NCBI GenBank assembly: GCA_963580455.1
Contig: OY756957.1
Location: forward strand, 20,811,001 to 20,875,000
Source of the DNA: Euonymus europaeus
Lineage: Eukaryota; Streptophyta; Magnoliopsida; Celastrales; Celastraceae
Direction of reading: 5' to 3'
Length of the DNA stretch: 64,000 nt
Each line of letters opens with the position of its first letter. The first letter of the stretch is position 1. A program made the translations under genes and the position numbers. Under the pieces are notes generated by a model. The model ran no database searches. It was not told the DNA's origin and saw only the letters and a program-made list of their open reading frames with translations. This document shows, one piece after another, positions 55,108 to 64,000 of the stretch.

Positions 55108-55314
55108 ATGTATGGTGTTAATATGGGTGACGATAATGGAGAATTGATCCCTCATGTTGGAATGGTATTTAATACACAAGAAGAGGCTTGGAATTATTGG
55201 TGCAATTATGGGAAACAAATGGGGTTTTCAGTGCGAAAAGATTTCAAAAATACTAGTAAGAAAGATGGAGAAATTACTAGTAGAGGATTTGTGTGCTCTA
55301 AGGAAGGAAAGTAG
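55108..55314 (+). pseudogene. FAR1-type DNA-binding domain fragment
   Basis: After an AG acceptor-like site the frame reads MYGVNMGDDNGELIPHVGMV, then FNTQEEAWNYWCNYGKQMGF and SVRKDFKNTSKKDGEITSRG, and FVCSKEGK before a stop. This is the start of the FAR1 DNA-binding domain (family of light-signalling transcription factors derived from MULE transposase). Only the first 60 or so residues remain. Downstream frames do not continue with the second Cys/His part. It is a fragment or a transposon relic. Confidence 0.75.
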
Positions 55315-55985
55315 TTGGACAGTTTCATATGTTGGTAATGGGAGGCCGGGACCAGTTGGTTAATTACCTAGATTATTTTGTATGAAGGGCATCACTTTGC
55401 TATAGCACAATTAATGAACAAAGAAATCCAAATTTTGCAAATATTGAATCCAATATAACAATTTACATACAATTTATGGAAATCGACCTTCATTTACAAA
55501 GATATCAGGTTCTTTGTCAAGACAATCCTCCTCAGTTCTAGTAATTTCAACCAATAATAGCATCTCAAAATAAAAACAAGAAACAATTTAAGACAATAAT
55601 TTTCAACTCATGAAGCAACAAAGATGGGCTCTAATCTAACAGAGAATCACATATCATCACCCTCACTCTCCTCATTTTCAAGCTTCTCCTCCTCTTCCTT
55701 ATTCTCTTCAATAGCTACTACAGCACCAATGATATCATTATATAATCTACCAAGTCTCAATATCTTACGGTACAACGTTAGTTCCCAACAAGTCAATGTA
55801 AATCAGCACCCACATAATCCAAAATTACAAAGTGAAATAAATCTAATATGAGATTGAAAACCCAATCTGAAAATGTAACACACGAAATTGTTTCCATCTC
55901 TAACGGAGTCCGAACGTGATCGGTCTTGAGGAATTACTTTGTGTCGTGTTCGAAAAACAAAACGCTTCACACGAAGATTGTGAAA
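55315..55985. other. No gene recognised
   Basis: AT-rich sequence after the FAR1 fragment. An open frame at 55624-55851 is a serine-rich stretch (SSPSLSSFSSFSSSSLFSS) with no recognised domain. Confidence 0.5.
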
Positions 55986-55989
55986 GGTG

Positions 55990-56205
55990 GGAGAAGATGT
56001 TCACGATAGAGAGAATGGGGTATGAGTTTAGTGATTTTGAAATTTTTAGATTTGGTTTGCTGGGAGAACAAGTTCATGAGAGAGAGAATGGGGCATGAAT
56101 TTAGGGATTTTGAAATTTTTTGGGTTTGGTTTGTTGGGAGAAGAAGTTCACGAGAGAGAGAATGAGATATGAGATAATGGGAATTTTGAAGTTGTGGATT
56201 GGATT
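55990..56205. repeat. Three tandem ~74-bp units
   Basis: Units starting near 56011, 56085 and 56159 share GAGAGAATGGGGTATGAGTT, then GGGATTTTGAAATTTTT, then GGTTTG(C/T)TGGGAGAA and AGTTCA(T/C)GAGAG. The open frames on both strands here are due to the repeat. Confidence 0.85.
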
Positions 56206-56403
56206 GCTGACATGTCAAATATTTGACCATTAGATATTTTGAGTGACTGAGATTAAAAGAAAAGTTGTTGGTGCTATTTTGGAGGAATAGCAGCATATCC
56301 CAATCCGGTTTTGGGGTTTTAAAACCCCCCAAATCAGTGACTCTAAAAATCATCCAAGGAAGGATTGTTATAACCAGTCCTTTTAAAAAAAATTAAATTC
56401 CAG

Positions 56404-56760
56404 TCAAAATCGGCCTCTCAAGCAGAGCCTTAGACACAGTGTTGGTGTTTTTTTTTTACTTTTAGTTCCAGTATCAATCCATAATTCAATATCTATCGTG
56501 TTTCTAATACAAAAACGAAGAATTCTCCAATCAAAATATTTTCTAGCTGGATTTATCTCTATATCCACAATCTCATCTTCTCCCACATAGTTATTCATAA
56601 GAACATATCCTGGCATATGAACAAATTTGTGGTTATATGTCTTGTAATTATACAAAAAAATCGCTTGGCTATTTTTTCCCTTTAATAAGAATCTAAAAAT
56701 ATATGAGTCCTTCGGATCTTCATCATTAATAAATTTATAAGCTAAAAGATAATATATATA
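56404..56760 (-). CDS. Unidentified minus-strand open frame
   Basis: The open frame runs from 56820 to 56404, but the part above 56760 lies in the MITE-like segment. The host part reads YKFINDEDPKDSYIFRFLLK, then YNHKFVHMPGYVLMNNYVGE and RKYFDWRILRFCIRNT. Composition is protein-like (mixed hydrophobic and charged, aromatic-rich). I do not recognise the family. It may be an exon of a decayed gene. Confidence 0.3.
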   Translation of the reverse strand, partial: YIYYLLAYKFINDEDPKDSYIFRFLLKGKNSQAIFLYNYKTYNHKFVHMPGYVLMNNYVGEDEIVDIEINPARKYFDWRILRFCIRNTIDIELWIDTGTKSKKKTPTLCLRLCLRGRF

Positions 56761-57724
56761 GGGGGCGTTTGGCAAATCATTTTCATCTAGCATATATGCT
56801 ATATGTAGCATGTAGGCCACTGTTAAAATGCTACATTAACCAAATAGCATACACAATTTTATCATATAATTTGTCATTTCAAAAATGTTACAAAAAAAAA
56901 CCATTTCAAACAGTATTTCTGCAGTTGGAAGACTGCAAAGTCTTAACTGCCCCTGATATTTGAGTGAAATGGCAACAATACCCTTCATTTTAAAATACTC
57001 TAATCTTTTTGTTGTTGTAATGTTTATATTAAAAATTTCGGGAATATGTTAATAAATTTATAATATTTGAATTAAAAAATCCTGAAATATGTAATTTTTT
57101 TAAAAAATATTGTAATATTTATATTAAAAAAGCCAAAAATATGAGCCTTTTTTGTTGTTGTAATATTTATATTAAAATTTCGGGAATATGTTAATAATTT
57201 TATAATATTTGTAAAATTTGTATTAAAAATCCGGAAAGATGTAATTTTTTTAAATATTGTAATATTTATATTAAAAAGGCCAAAAATATGAGCATTTTTT
57301 TTTAAAAAAATCTGCAATATATATTTAAAGGGTCCGAAATAGGTTAATTTTTAAAAAATATTTGTCATAGTTATATAAAATATGTAAAAATATTCTAAAT
57401 ATTACTAAAAATGCTAGAATAGTCTTATGAATGTTAGAGAAGTTGGGGGAAAAAGGTAAAATGTGTTAAAAAATTTAAAAATGTTAAAATAGTGGTATTG
57501 TAAAATTAAAATTAATTTTAAAAATATATAAATTGCATTTGTACATCTATTTGTGCTACTACCCCTGCATATAATTTGCCACAGCATTTGAAACAGCATA
57601 TATGTTTTTTCTAAAAAATTTAATCAAAAACCCACAACATTTCAAATAGCATATATGTCAGCATTTCAAACAGCATATAAGCTAAACTATATGCTACATG
57701 TAATATTGTTTATTAAACACTACC
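56761..57724. mobile_element. MITE-like element with imperfect inverted ends
   Basis: The left edge GGGGGCGTTTGGCAAA and the right edge (reverse complement) GGTAGTGTTTAATAAACAAT are followed on both sides by AGCATATATGCTATATGTAGC-like sequence, giving imperfect inverted repeats of roughly 50 bp. The GGGGCGTTTGG opening is common to plant hAT-type MITEs. No exact target duplication was found. The interior is extremely AT-rich and includes a 141-bp tandem duplication. Confidence 0.5.
57007..57290. repeat. Two tandem ~141-bp units in the MITE-like segment
   Basis: Each unit begins TTTTGTTGTTGTAAT(G/A)TTTATATT, continues with TTTCGGGAATATGTTAATAA and ends GCCAAAAATATGAGC. A partial third unit follows. 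Confidence 0.8.
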
Positions 57725-60700
57725 ATAGTGTTTTAAAAGGAAAGAAAAGAGAAATAGATAGATTACCTTGCTGTAGTCGACTGGGGTTGAAGCTGCAAGA
57801 AGGTTGATTGGCCTGAGAAACTGAGGAGGCAAGGGTTGAAGAAAGAAGATTCAGCAAGGGCAGGGATTGAAGAAGCTGCTAGGGTTTTCTTATTATTCTT
57901 TCATTTATTTTCGTTTTTTTTGAAGTAAAAATAATTGTTAGCGTTCTCTGGGCCTGAGCCCAATAAAAAAATAACAAAACAAGGACCTCTTGTCCTCAAA
58001 TAATAGTCCTGGTCGCCTGGACAAGGCGCCGCCTAACGCAAGTGCGTCTGTCTTGTGCACTTTTGACAACTATGCATTGAAATTAATAGATCACACAAGA
58101 AAGACTTGAGAAACAATTCAAGCAACCAAGCAACTCTACTTTGCGAATACAGCTGACACAATAACATAAGTTTACAAGAACTAATTACAGTACCATAATC
58201 ATTTCCATCATTTGTACAAAACCATCTACAGAAAATCAAGACTAGAAACTGTAACCTTTTTTTCTTCCAGCATAGCTAATGTCTCAAAAACAATAAAAGA
58301 ATTAGACAGGTTCATGTGCTGGTCCAGAGCATGTCAAACCAAAGAACAAATAAAATTTTTTGAAAGTTCGGGATTCCTCAGTTTTGTGAAAATTTATCCG
58401 CACAATCCTCAAAAAATTAATGCTTATCCCATGAAATTGCAACCCATGAGAGTGATAATCACTGTAAACATATTTTATCCAGATAAACATACACACATCT
58501 ATAAATTCCTCATATTTTCACCCATTTTAAGAAAATGTGAGATATTCCCCATCAGCACATCATTGCAATACCATACTGGACAAATTCTACATCTACAAAC
58601 TTACAACATCCTCAATATAAAGCAAATTGAAACACTAAGAGAACATGATTATGCATAGATCCATTAGCCATTTCGACTTCCATTAATTGACTAGGTTGGG
58701 CTTGATACGGGTCGAACTTGCAATCTAGAATAGGATTGATAGTCCAGCCCAACTACACTTGAGTTGAATTCACACGCTGTCCAACTATGTGAATCAACCA
58801 GAGGCCCAAATGTTTTCGTCCAATTGGGCTAGTGGATAGGCAGGCCCATCCCAAAGTATACATGACACCATCAACTTTCTTGATGGTGCTAAAAATTAGG
58901 CAAAAAAGGAAAAAAAAAGTTCGAAGTCAATGTGATGTTGTTTTTCGGACTCAGCAAAACTGGAGACAATAATGAGGAGGAAGTGAGAAGGTTTTACCCA
59001 ATTCAATATCACTTAAGGGTATTGTTCGGTCTGAGCTCAAGCACGATTTTGTCCGAATCTAAAACATAGGTTGAACTTCATCTGATAAACCATATTAGTT
59101 GACTCTCATCAAGGTATGTCAAAGCTTTAGTCTTAATAATGAGTAATTGCAAAATGTATTTCATATTTTTTAGGAGTATGAATGGTTGGTTATGGTCATT
59201 TTTCTCAAAATTTTTTAACATTAATTTAACTGATCCAACGATCGATCATTTTCGAATTTTTCAATTATCGATCATTACAATCGATTTTAGTAAAGAAATA
59301 TGTACTTTTAAGAAAAAAAACCAATCAAACGCTTATTCAACTTTTCAGTGACATTCTATACAGGTAATTTCGCCTTGTTGTGATTCAATTTAAACGGAAT
59401 TGCTTAATTTGTTGATTTTGAAAGATTTTCTCTTTTTGTTAACACTGAGAACTATTATTGATGTAATGAAAAAGATATTGTGTTGGATGTCAGTTCGATT
59501 TCTTAGAAAGCATAAGAAACTGCAAGCAAATTGTATTTTTACTGTTGAATACTTGAAACCTAGGTTTGTTTCCCTTCATCGAGTAATTGTCAGTGTTATT
59601 TCGGTTGTCTGACCGTTTTTCTCTCTTTCTTAGTTTTTGATATGGGGTAGTGATTTCGTGATGGTGTCTTATTAATGTGCACCAAAATTCTTTAGACAAA
59701 TCGGATCCTATGGTACTTCTTTTGAAAAAATAATATGTAATCCACATATGTTGGGAACTCATAGTAGTTTTTATTTAGTTATTCTATTATTTTTTCTATT
59801 ATAATTGAATAATATACTTGATAAAACAAAAAAAAGACCAGTGATACAAATGACCAACAAGAAATAGACAATATACCACTAAAAATAACCCCAAAATCAA
59901 AACAAGCTTCAATTACCTTTGATTGAAGATAGATCTGCAACGAATAGTGGATTTACGCAGTAAAAAGGTAGAGATAAAAGATAGATCTGCAGCTCTAAAT
60001 GGATTTGCAGATGGAACGCAGGTGGAGAAAGTTGTCCACGTAGGATTTTTATGTTTAGATCGTGTTTTTGTTTTGTTAATTACGACTTTGCTACTAATTA
60101 ATTAAAATCATTGCTCATTTAAAATTGTGGGCCGACCACTTTCTCAAACTTTCAGCAGAATTAAGTATTGGAAACTGATGCTATTAATCCAAGATTAATA
60201 AGTTGATTAGTATAATTCCAATTAATGGGGTAACAGTAGTCAGCAGATCATGCCATTCAGAGTGAGACAAACTAGAGTACATCATAAAAATAACCAACGA
60301 ACATAGCATTTTGCACTCTCTCAGGTCCTCTACTAGTCTACTTCTTTTCCGATTAAATTTTCACTTTATGGCATGGCAACTCCAAAGTAAATAATGCAGA
60401 ACAAAACAAAATGGCGCCAATCATTGGCCAGCCTAGCTTTGTATCATTTATGGATTCCACGCAGAGTCAACATGACCAGCCAATATCCAGTTCAAACCCA
60501 TCACTTCCTGTGGAAATTACTTTCAAGCTAAAAACATTCAGGGTAAAGCCCATCCACAAGGGAAACCGAGCTTCCAATTACTTGATTCAGTATCTAGGAG
60601 ACTAGAAGAACAATTTTATGCTCCCTCTAGCTTCAAAGTTCTAACAACACAATGTTCAGATTTCAAACATTGGCAATTTAACCTCAAAGGTTATCAAAGT

Positions 60701-60825
60701 CAATCATTAACTCGCACCGCTGAGTCTCCGACGGTGACCGTTTTATTCCAGAAGCAGTCTCTGAGTCATGGTATACCAAGGCTTCTTCCAAAGAATCGGC
60801 TAAATTTGTTTCCCATAAATGTACA
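57725..60825. other. Largely featureless AT-rich region
   Basis: No protein family is recognised in either strand. 57760-57900 resembles a transcribed leader or 3' end, but without support. A 110-bp segment at 59377-59485 is repeated at 62105-62213. Open frames 58212-58658 and 60411-60605 have no recognised domains. Confidence 0.5.
59377..59485 (+). repeat. Copy 1 of a ~110-bp dispersed direct repeat
   Basis: GTTGTGATTCAATTTAA then GGAATTGCTTAATTTGTTGA, CTCTTTTTGTTAACACTGAG and AACTATTATTGAT. The same order occurs at 62105-62213 with a few changes. Confidence 0.85.
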
Positions 60826-60979
60826 CTTCATGCTTTCACGTAAGTCTCGTAACCAGATGCCCTTAGGCCTTCTGACACCATCTCCCTTAATGGTCCACTG
60901 AGCTCAAAACTTTTCATGACATCCAGGAAAGTTTCAGATAAACCAGGTTGCCAGAATACCACAATGGCACAGCCAGCCT
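60826..60979 (-). CDS. Unidentified terminal exon, minus strand
   Basis: After a TTGCAG acceptor-like site at about 60980 the frame reads AGCAIVVFWQPGLSETFLDV, then MKSFELSGPLREMVSEGL and RASGYETYVKA before a TGA at 60826. It is protein-like and has no internal lesion, so it looks like the last exon of a host gene. I do not recognise the family. Upstream exons should lie at higher coordinates, but TRIM and LINE sequences occupy that side and no continuing exon was found, so the gene is probably truncated. Confidence 0.4.
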
Positions 60980-61168
60980 GCAAGGGTGTCGGTTGGGCTT
61001 TGGTTGGCAAGATGAGGCAGGTGGGCCTTTGGGCCGGTGTGGGTTCTCATTATTGGTGCTTTCATTGAGAAAGTCGCGCCTACGGAGAGGGCTTCCGTCC
61101 GAGAGAGAGCTGCAGTCTGTCGGGCGAGCGTAGCCGCCGTGGACGTCGGCTATCGAAAGGGGGAGGAT

Positions 61169-61362
61169 TGATGAGAATCCCACATCGCTAAAATAGGAGT
61201 ACCGACCCTAGCTTATAAGTGCAAACCTCTCTCAACCTACCAGCCAAGGTTTTCATGGGCTATCTCTCATGGGCCTTGGTTACAGCCAACCCATGTGCTT
61301 GCATGTGGGTGTTGGTTGGGGTTTGGTTGGCTAAGTGTGAGATTTGGGCCTGTTACCTATCA
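61169..61362 (+). repeat. TRIM LTR A
   Basis: Preceded by AAAGGGGGAGGAT (polypurine tract) and followed by TGGTATCAGAGCGG (initiator-Met tRNA primer site). Therefore it acts as 3' LTR for the left internal segment and 5' LTR for the right one. Confidence 0.85.
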
Positions 61363-61536
61363 ATGGTATCAGAGCGGTCCTTCCCAGCTGTGGGTATGGT
61401 ATGGGTGCTCACCTTTGGGGCTGGGCCTACAGAGTGGCCGACCATGGGCAGGATACTGTGGGGCAGAGGCCTAAGGTAGGAGTCCTGTGCCATGGTTCTC
61501 AACCAACGTGGGCGTTGATCTTCAAGGGGCGGGTAT

Positions 61537-61759
61537 TCATACGATATCCCACATCGGTAAGATATGACTGCGAGTGCAGTAGATAAGTGCGGGCACTGCC
61601 TCCACTTGTAAGTCAAGGTTTTCTAGTGGTAGTGGTCGGCCCATGGGTGGGTGCTCGAGCAATCACTGGGCCTTAGTTACAGCCAGCCCATATGCATGCA
61701 TGTGGGTGTCGGTTGGGCTTTTGTTGGCTAAGTGTGGGATTTGGGCCTGTTACTTATCA
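61537..61759 (+). repeat. TRIM LTR B
   Basis: Begins near CATACGATATCCCACATCGG after a GGGGCGGG tract. Ends TTATCA. Confidence 0.8.
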
Positions 61760-61763
61760 ATAT

Positions 61764-61968
61764 TGATATGATATCCCACATCGGTAAGATATGGCTGCGA
61801 AGTGCAGTAGATAAGTGCATGCACTGCCTCCACTTGTAAGCCAAGGTTTTCTAGTGGTAGTGGTCGGCCCATGAGTAAGTGCTCGACCAATCACTGGGCC
61901 TTAGTTACAGCCGGCCCATGTGCGTGCATGTGGGTATCGATTGGACTTTGGACTTTGGTTACATATCA
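61764..61968 (+). repeat. TRIM LTR C
   Basis: Begins TGATATGATATCCCACATCG and ends CATATCA, followed by the primer site TGCTATCAGAGCGG. It sits directly against LTR B with a 4-bp gap. Confidence 0.82.
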
Positions 61969-62104
61969 ATGCTATCAGAGCGGTTCTTCCCGGCTGTGGG
62001 TATGGTATGGGTGCTCACCCTTGGGGCTGAGCCTGCGGAGTGGCCGGCCATGGGCAGGATACTGTGGGGCAGAGGCCTAAGGCAGGAGTCCTGTGTCATG
62101 GTGC

Positions 62105-62213
62105 TCGTTGTGATTCAATTTAACTGGAATTGCTTAATTTGTTGATTTCGATAGATTTGCTCTTTTTGTAGACACTGAGAACTATTATTGATAAAATAAA
62201 AAAGATTTTGTAA
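62105..62213 (+). repeat. Copy 2 of the ~110-bp dispersed direct repeat
   Basis: Matches 59377-59485. It lies between the TRIM run and the LINE remnant. Confidence 0.85.
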
Positions 62214-62224
62214 TTGTGAGTGTT

Positions 62225-63511
62225 AATCGAGTAATTGTATTCGCTGGTTGTGGAGGGGACTATGAATGCTGTTGTGCAAAATCTTATGAGGATTGATGAG
62301 CGCTCATGGGATTTGGATATATTGCGTGACATGTTTAATGCAAGGGACCACCAATCTTTGATTCTTCAAATTCCTCTTAGTTGTAGAGATAGTGCAGATA
62401 GAATGTATTGGAGTTGTGATCGCAAGGGTAACTATACGGTACGCAGTGCATATAAGAAACTTACAGAGGATTTACATGGTCTTAATACAAATCATGCCCT
62501 CGATCTTTGGAGGAAGATATGGAGCTTGAGGATCCCCTCTGAAAGTGAAAATTTTTATCTGGCATGCTTGTAATAATTGTATCCCCACTAAAGATTTGCT
62601 GCAGATTAGGAGAGTTGATGTTGATCCAAGCTGCCCAGTGTGCAATACAGTGCCTGAATCAATTTCTCATGTGTTCATCCACTGTCTAGTTGCAGTGGAG
62701 TGTTGTTGTTCTCCTGTGCTACATTTGACTGCAGGTATGGGGGCAAATTTTATTGATTGGCTATCGGGTGTTTTTATCTCTGGCTATTGGGTGTTTTTAT
62801 CTCTGCTAGTAAATAAATAGTGCACTTGCTATGCATGGTTGTTTGGTGTTTATGGAGGAATCAAAACGAGATTGTTTAGAATAACAAGTGACGTGTGTCA
62901 CAGATATTGAATTTGGCAAGTACTTTTCTATATCAATGGCAGACGGCACAAATTAATCCTAATGGAGACCAAATGCCTTTGATGGCTAAAGGGGCAGTGT
63001 GCTGGCAACAACCGAGTGAAGGATGGCTGAAGTGTAATGTGGATGGGGCTGTGTTTCATGATCAGAATAAGTTCGGGTATGGATGGGTGTTATGTGGGGA
63101 TTCAGGAGATCTATTTGCTGCTTCTTGTGGTTCTTTGTCTGGCCCAATGGATGCAGGAATAGACCAAGGGATGAGTTTTTGCGAGGCGCTAAGTTGACTG
63201 AAAAATAATGAGCTGTCCAATGTCATTGTTGAGCTAGATGCTCTTGCCATTGTGCTAGCTATGAGGTCTTCATCTTCTGATAATTCTTATGTTGGCCTTG
63301 TTCTTGATGACTGTAAATCTCTTCTGATAAAGACGAACAACTGCAGAGTTTGTTTTGTTAGGAAATCAACGAAAGGTGTCACTTGCTAGAGCGGCGCGTT
63401 CTATGTTTGGTGTCCAATTCTGGGGGTGCACGCCTCTAGATTTTGACCTTGTTTGATAGCTACTGGATTTGAATCAATGAAGTTGCCTTTATTTTCCAGA
63501 AAAAAAAAAAA
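62225..63511 (+). mobile_element. 5'-truncated LINE (non-LTR retrotransposon) with poly(A) end
   Basis: Frames with one shift at about 62545 encode the end of a LINE ORF2: a segment before the zinc-binding domain (LWRKIWSLRIPSE), the zf-RVT module (IFIWHACNNCIPTKDLL, CPVCNTVPESISHVFIHC), and an RNase H-like C-terminal domain (WLKCNVDGAVFHDQNKFGYG then VIVELDALAIVLAM). The reverse transcriptase core is missing. The unit ends at 63500-63511 in an A run after TTTATTTTCCAG. Stops at 62571-62573, 62818-62820 and 63195-63197 break it. Confidence 0.8.
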
Positions 63512-64000
63512 GATTGCTCATTGACTACTTGGATTTCGAGTTTAAATCCTACAAAGTAAAAAAAAATTAAAATCAATAGTATTCATTAAAAAATATCCAT
63601 AGAATGATATTTGCTGTGTGCTATGAACTTGATATCTACATAGTACTCTCAGACCAGTTTAGTTAATACAAAGGGCGACAAAAATAATCAATAATTGCGG
63701 GTTACATAAACACGCAACACAAGATGTGCGTTATACAGGGTGAGGCAACGAGCTCGCCGCAGGAAATTGCAACATCACAAACTCACTGGCATGTCTTACA
63801 ATCCAAGCCTAGTTAACTTGAGCTCTACTGGAATTAAAGAAAGACAGAGATCACGTTCCAGCTCCATTCATCCATGCAGAAGAAATACGAGCTGCATTAG
63901 AATCCACCAAATAATCAAGCATGCTTTAAGGAAGAACACAAAACCACTAATACACAAATTTTGAGGAAAGAAAAAGGCAGATCTTTTCTTGTTGAACCTT
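63512..64000. other. No gene recognised
   Basis: AT-rich sequence after the LINE poly(A). The 74-codon frame at 63740-63964 is basic and has no recognised domain. Confidence 0.5.

Larger units (their letters stand above)
60985..62104 (+). mobile_element. Tandem run of TRIM retrotransposon LTRs and internal segments
   Basis: Order: partial LTR end (about 60985-61045), internal segment with AAAGGGGGAGGA purine tract, LTR (61169-61362), internal segment (61363-61536) starting with primer site TGGTATCAGAGCGG, LTR (61537-61759), LTR (61764-61968), internal segment (61969 to about 62104). LTRs are about 195-225 bp, start TGATGAGAATCCCACATCG or TGATATGATATCCCACATCG, and end TATCA. There is no coding capacity. 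Such small elements are mobilised by other retrotransposons. The arrangement implies recombination between copies. Confidence 0.85.

Overview
This window is plant nuclear DNA, most likely from a dicot. The evidence is spliced genes with GT/AG introns, plant-type transposon families (CACTA, MULE with a Ulp1 gene, hAT MITEs, Ty1/copia, Athila-type Ty3/gypsy, TRIM, LINE) and a plant-type eIF2-beta gene. I cannot name the species. Only one host gene looks intact: the minus-strand gene for translation initiation factor eIF2 subunit beta. It has nine coding exons between 47243 and 51928, two upstream non-coding exons reaching about 54655, and encodes 269 residues.

The left 26 kb is the wreck of one plus-strand gene: a kinesin-14 with an N-terminal calponin-homology domain. 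Its exons can be followed from 6229 to 26180. They have been split by a Ty1/copia element (6664-11251, duplication TGGAA), by a second copia element (12631-22024, duplication CTTAA), and by a short deleted Ty3/gypsy element (22855-24687, minus strand). The second copia element is itself split by a 2.16-kb solo LTR (16452-18608, duplication CTCTT). A complete CACTA transposon (801-5819, duplication TGT) lies just upstream, probably in a 5' intron. The kinesin also carries in-frame stops and a frameshift, and it ends in the middle of the motor domain, so it is a pseudogene.

From about 26.2 to 45.4 kb lies a degraded Mutator-like (MULE) transposon. It has long terminal inverted repeats (26666-26945 against 44640-44920), a Ulp1-type protease relic pointing right, and the start of a mudrA-type transposase pointing left. 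It also carries arrays of a GGTTGAGAACTG motif that change orientation between the two halves. Nested in it are an Athila-family solo LTR (29578-30925, duplication AGCTG), a 9.8-kb Athila element (31838-41663, duplication CATAT), and another LTR-like block (about 43405-44642).

The eIF2-beta gene occupies 47-54.7 kb and has a hAT-type MITE with an exact 8-bp duplication in one intron. To its right are a FAR1-type DNA-binding-domain fragment, local tandem repeats, a MITE-like segment, an unidentified minus-strand terminal exon, a tandem run of TRIM LTRs and a 5'-truncated LINE with a poly(A) end.

I found no convincing new functional system. The most interesting signals are the repeat-studded MULE/Ulp1 element, the short GC-rich palindrome arrays in the 5' part of at least three unrelated LTR families, and the exact multi-level nesting inside the kinesin exons.
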